Assembly (NCBI GenBank): GCA_964628685.1
Contig: CAZVNM010000002.1
Location: 310,001 to 374,000 of the forward strand
Length of the DNA: 64,000 nucleotides
Reading direction: 5' to 3'
Source of the DNA: CALMEC01 sp964628685
GTDB taxonomy: Bacteria > Actinomycetota > Thermoleophilia > Miltoncostaeales > Miltoncostaeaceae
Positions 62,683 to 64,000 of the stretch are shown here, in pieces. The notes under the pieces were generated by a model. That model ran no database searches. It saw only the letters and a list, made by a program, of their open reading frames with translations, and had not been told where the DNA came from. Both the position numbers and the translations under genes were made by a program. The stretch's first letter is position 1; the number at the start of each line of letters is the position of its first letter.

Positions 62683-63653
62683 GACGCGCGCTCTGGGCGG
62701 CGCTCATCGGCCTCGCGGTGACCGCGTCACCGGCGGTCGGCGCGGACAACGAGCGTCTGCTGCGGGACGCCATCGCGCTGCGCGAGGACTGGACCCGCGC
62801 CTGGAGCCCCGCGTGGCCCGAGCTGATCGTCGCGATCATCATCGCGGTGCTCTACGCGGTGCGGGCGAGCGAGCTCGGACCGCGACTGCCGCGCTGGCGC
62901 GCGATGTGCTTCCTGGGCGGCCTCGTCGTCCTCACCCTCTCGGCGGCGTCGCCCATCGACCCGATCGGGGAGGAGGGCACCTTCTGGGTGCACATGCTGC
63001 AGCACATGCTGATCGGCGATCTGGCCGCCCTGCTGCTCGTCGTGGGGGCCACCGGTCCGGTCCTGCAGCCGGTGATGCGCGCCAAATGGGTGCAGTCGCT
63101 TCGCCGGCTGACCCACCCGGTGGCGGCGTTCGTGATCTGGGCGACCCTCTTCCTGGGCTGGCACATCCCGGTGTTCTACGAGGCGGCGCTCGAGAACAGC
63201 CTCCTCCACGCCGCCGAGCACGTCTCGTTCCTCACCGCCGGTGTGCTCCTGTGGAGCCCGATCTTCGAGTCCCTCCCCGGCCCGGAATGGTTCGGGACCG
63301 GCGCGAAGCTGGGGTACATGATGGTGGTGCGCGCCATCCAGGGGATCGTCGGCAACATCTTCCTGTTCTCGCCGATGGTCTTCTATGAGCGCTACGAGAT
63401 CACCGCGCCGCTGTGGGGGCTCTCGGCGCTGGCCGATCAGGTGTACGCCGGCACCGTGATGATGGGGTGGACCGGCACCGTCACCTTCATCATCGTCGGC
63501 GCCCTCTTCTTCCGCATGGCGCGTGAGGGAGAGATGCGCCAGGCGCTCATCGAGGGTGGTGTCGATCCGACCGCCGCGCACCGGGCCGTGCGGTACGGTC
63601 GCGGCGACGTTCTGGCACGGCGGTACGGGATCGAACTGCCGTCGCGTCGGTGA
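62679..63653 (+). CDS. ctaG: caa3-type cytochrome c oxidase assembly factor CtaG
   Basis: A 324-residue membrane protein of the caa3_CtaG family. A signal-like N-terminus precedes about seven helices with conserved His residues: HMLQHMLIGDLAA (about 101-113), LGWHIPVFYEAALENSLLHAAEHVSFL (about 160-186). The GTG start is coupled to the upstream membrane protein. CtaG helps put copper into CuB/CuA of caa3 oxidase in Bacillus. No oxidase genes are in the window, so it is detached from its usual cluster. Confidence 0.88.
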   Translation: MRRALWAALIGLAVTASPAVGADNERLLRDAIALREDWTRAWSPAWPELIVAIIIAVLYAVRASELGPRLPRWRAMCFLGGLVVLTLSAASPIDPIGEEGTFWVHMLQHMLIGDLAALLLVVGATGPVLQPVMRAKWVQSLRRLTHPVAAFVIWATLFLGWHIPVFYEAALENSLLHAAEHVSFLTAGVLLWSPIFESLPGPEWFGTGAKLGYMMVVRAIQGIVGNIFLFSPMVFYERYEITAPLWGLSALADQVYAGTVMMGWTGTVTFIIVGALFFRMAREGEMRQALIEGGVDPTAAHRAVRYGRGDVLARRYGIELPSRR

Positions 63654-63684
63654 ACGACGCCCGCCGGCGGAAACCGCCCGTCGT

Positions 63685-64000
63685 CTACCGGTGGACGGGC
63701 TGGGCGGACCGATGCGTGCGCCGCACCGCGCGCGGTCGCGCGGGGCGGGCCTCGGCGTCGTCGCCGATCCCGATGAGCAGGTCCACCGCGTGCTCGCACC
63801 ACTGGGTGCCCGCGCCCTGTCGCAGGATGTCGAGCACCCCGATGGGGTTCATCCCGGCGCGGTAGACGCGGTGGGCGACCATCGCGTCGTAGGCGTCGGC
63901 CACCGCGATCAGCCGCGACTCGATCGGGATCGCGTGGCCCGCGAGGCCGTCCGGGTAGCCGGTGCCGTCGATGCGCTCGTGGTGGTGGCGGATCCAACGC
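63685..64000 (-). CDS. HD-GYP domain protein, 3' part only (runs off the window)
   Basis: The C-terminal 105 residues of a larger protein extending beyond the right edge. It begins within RHHHERIDGTGYPDGLAGHAIPIESRLIAVADAYDAMV, matching the HHExxDGxGYP signature of HD-GYP phosphodiesterases that hydrolyse c-di-GMP. The catalytic HD residues lie outside the window. A basic C-terminal extension (AEARPARPRAVRRTHRS) ends it. It may oppose the GGDEF protein at 45653-47173. Sensor domains cannot be seen here. Confidence 0.85.
   Translation of the reverse strand, partial: RWIRHHHERIDGTGYPDGLAGHAIPIESRLIAVADAYDAMVAHRVYRAGMNPIGVLDILRQGAGTQWCEHAVDLLIGIGDDAEARPARPRAVRRTHRSAQPVHR

Overview
The window is a very GC-rich chromosomal segment with compact, mostly protein-coding DNA. 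I see no rRNA, tRNA, CRISPR array, insertion sequence or phage gene. Several features point to an actinobacterium: OmpR-type and SARP-like regulators, PspA paired with PspAA, an RsiG-like protein, a caa3-type CtaG, a DEDD-exonuclease/GIY-YIG fusion, a Gram-positive LexA box, and many starts of the leaderless type (TANNNT, 6-8 nt, start codon). The set of secreted proteins (PD40 propeller, M15-like peptidase, DUF4430 plus alpha/alpha toroid, SpoIID with a LytR-C tail) would fit class Thermoleophilia. That placement is inference.

Layout. 0.2-5.8 kb: a large MalT-like ATPase carrying a C-terminal SARP-type DNA-binding module, followed by an acetoacetate-decarboxylase-family enzyme with a SARP-style operator, then a CocE-type esterase. 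5.9-8.9 kb: cobalamin-independent methionine synthase and an AhpD-like protein. 9.2-13 kb: a two-component system, a flippase-like membrane protein and a small exported repeat protein, all three promoters bearing the same 11-bp-spaced heptamer. 13-20.4 kb: small membrane and secreted proteins, a PAS/SpoIIE phosphatase, a methyltransferase and a CAP-domain protein. 20.8-25.2 kb: a giant secreted SdrD-B/DUF11 protein interrupted by a frameshift. 25.3-36.9 kb: accessory metabolism, a divergent pair of CDGSH Fe-S protein and AlkB-like repair enzyme (the latter with a LexA box), a MarR/MFS efflux operon, and exported hydrolases. 37-40.1 kb: a metY-metX-metW operon. 41-45.6 kb: RsiG-like protein, YjbQ, PD40 protein, PspA/PspAA, dCMP deaminase. 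45.7-54 kb: a GGDEF protein, SDR, thioesterase, haem-binding protein, GerMN lipoprotein, an amidase gene with an in-frame stop, and a purine permease. 54-59.5 kb: rhomboid-like protein, SpoIID-like protein, DEDD exonuclease/GIY-YIG protein, MutY. 59.5-64 kb: a cobalamin riboswitch driving two secreted genes that together look like a split transcobalamin, then CtaG and a partial HD-GYP protein.

Themes. Methionine synthesis is well covered (MetX, MetY, MetW, MetE), and MetE needs no B12. B12 capture at the cell surface is suggested by the riboswitch-controlled pair. Cyclic-di-GMP signalling appears three times (GGDEF, HD-GYP, RsiG-like sensor). Cell-wall and envelope maintenance recurs (two-component regulon, PspA, amidase, SpoIID, GerMN). 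Two genes, at about 22.41 kb and 51.29 kb, carry one disruption each and should be checked against raw reads.
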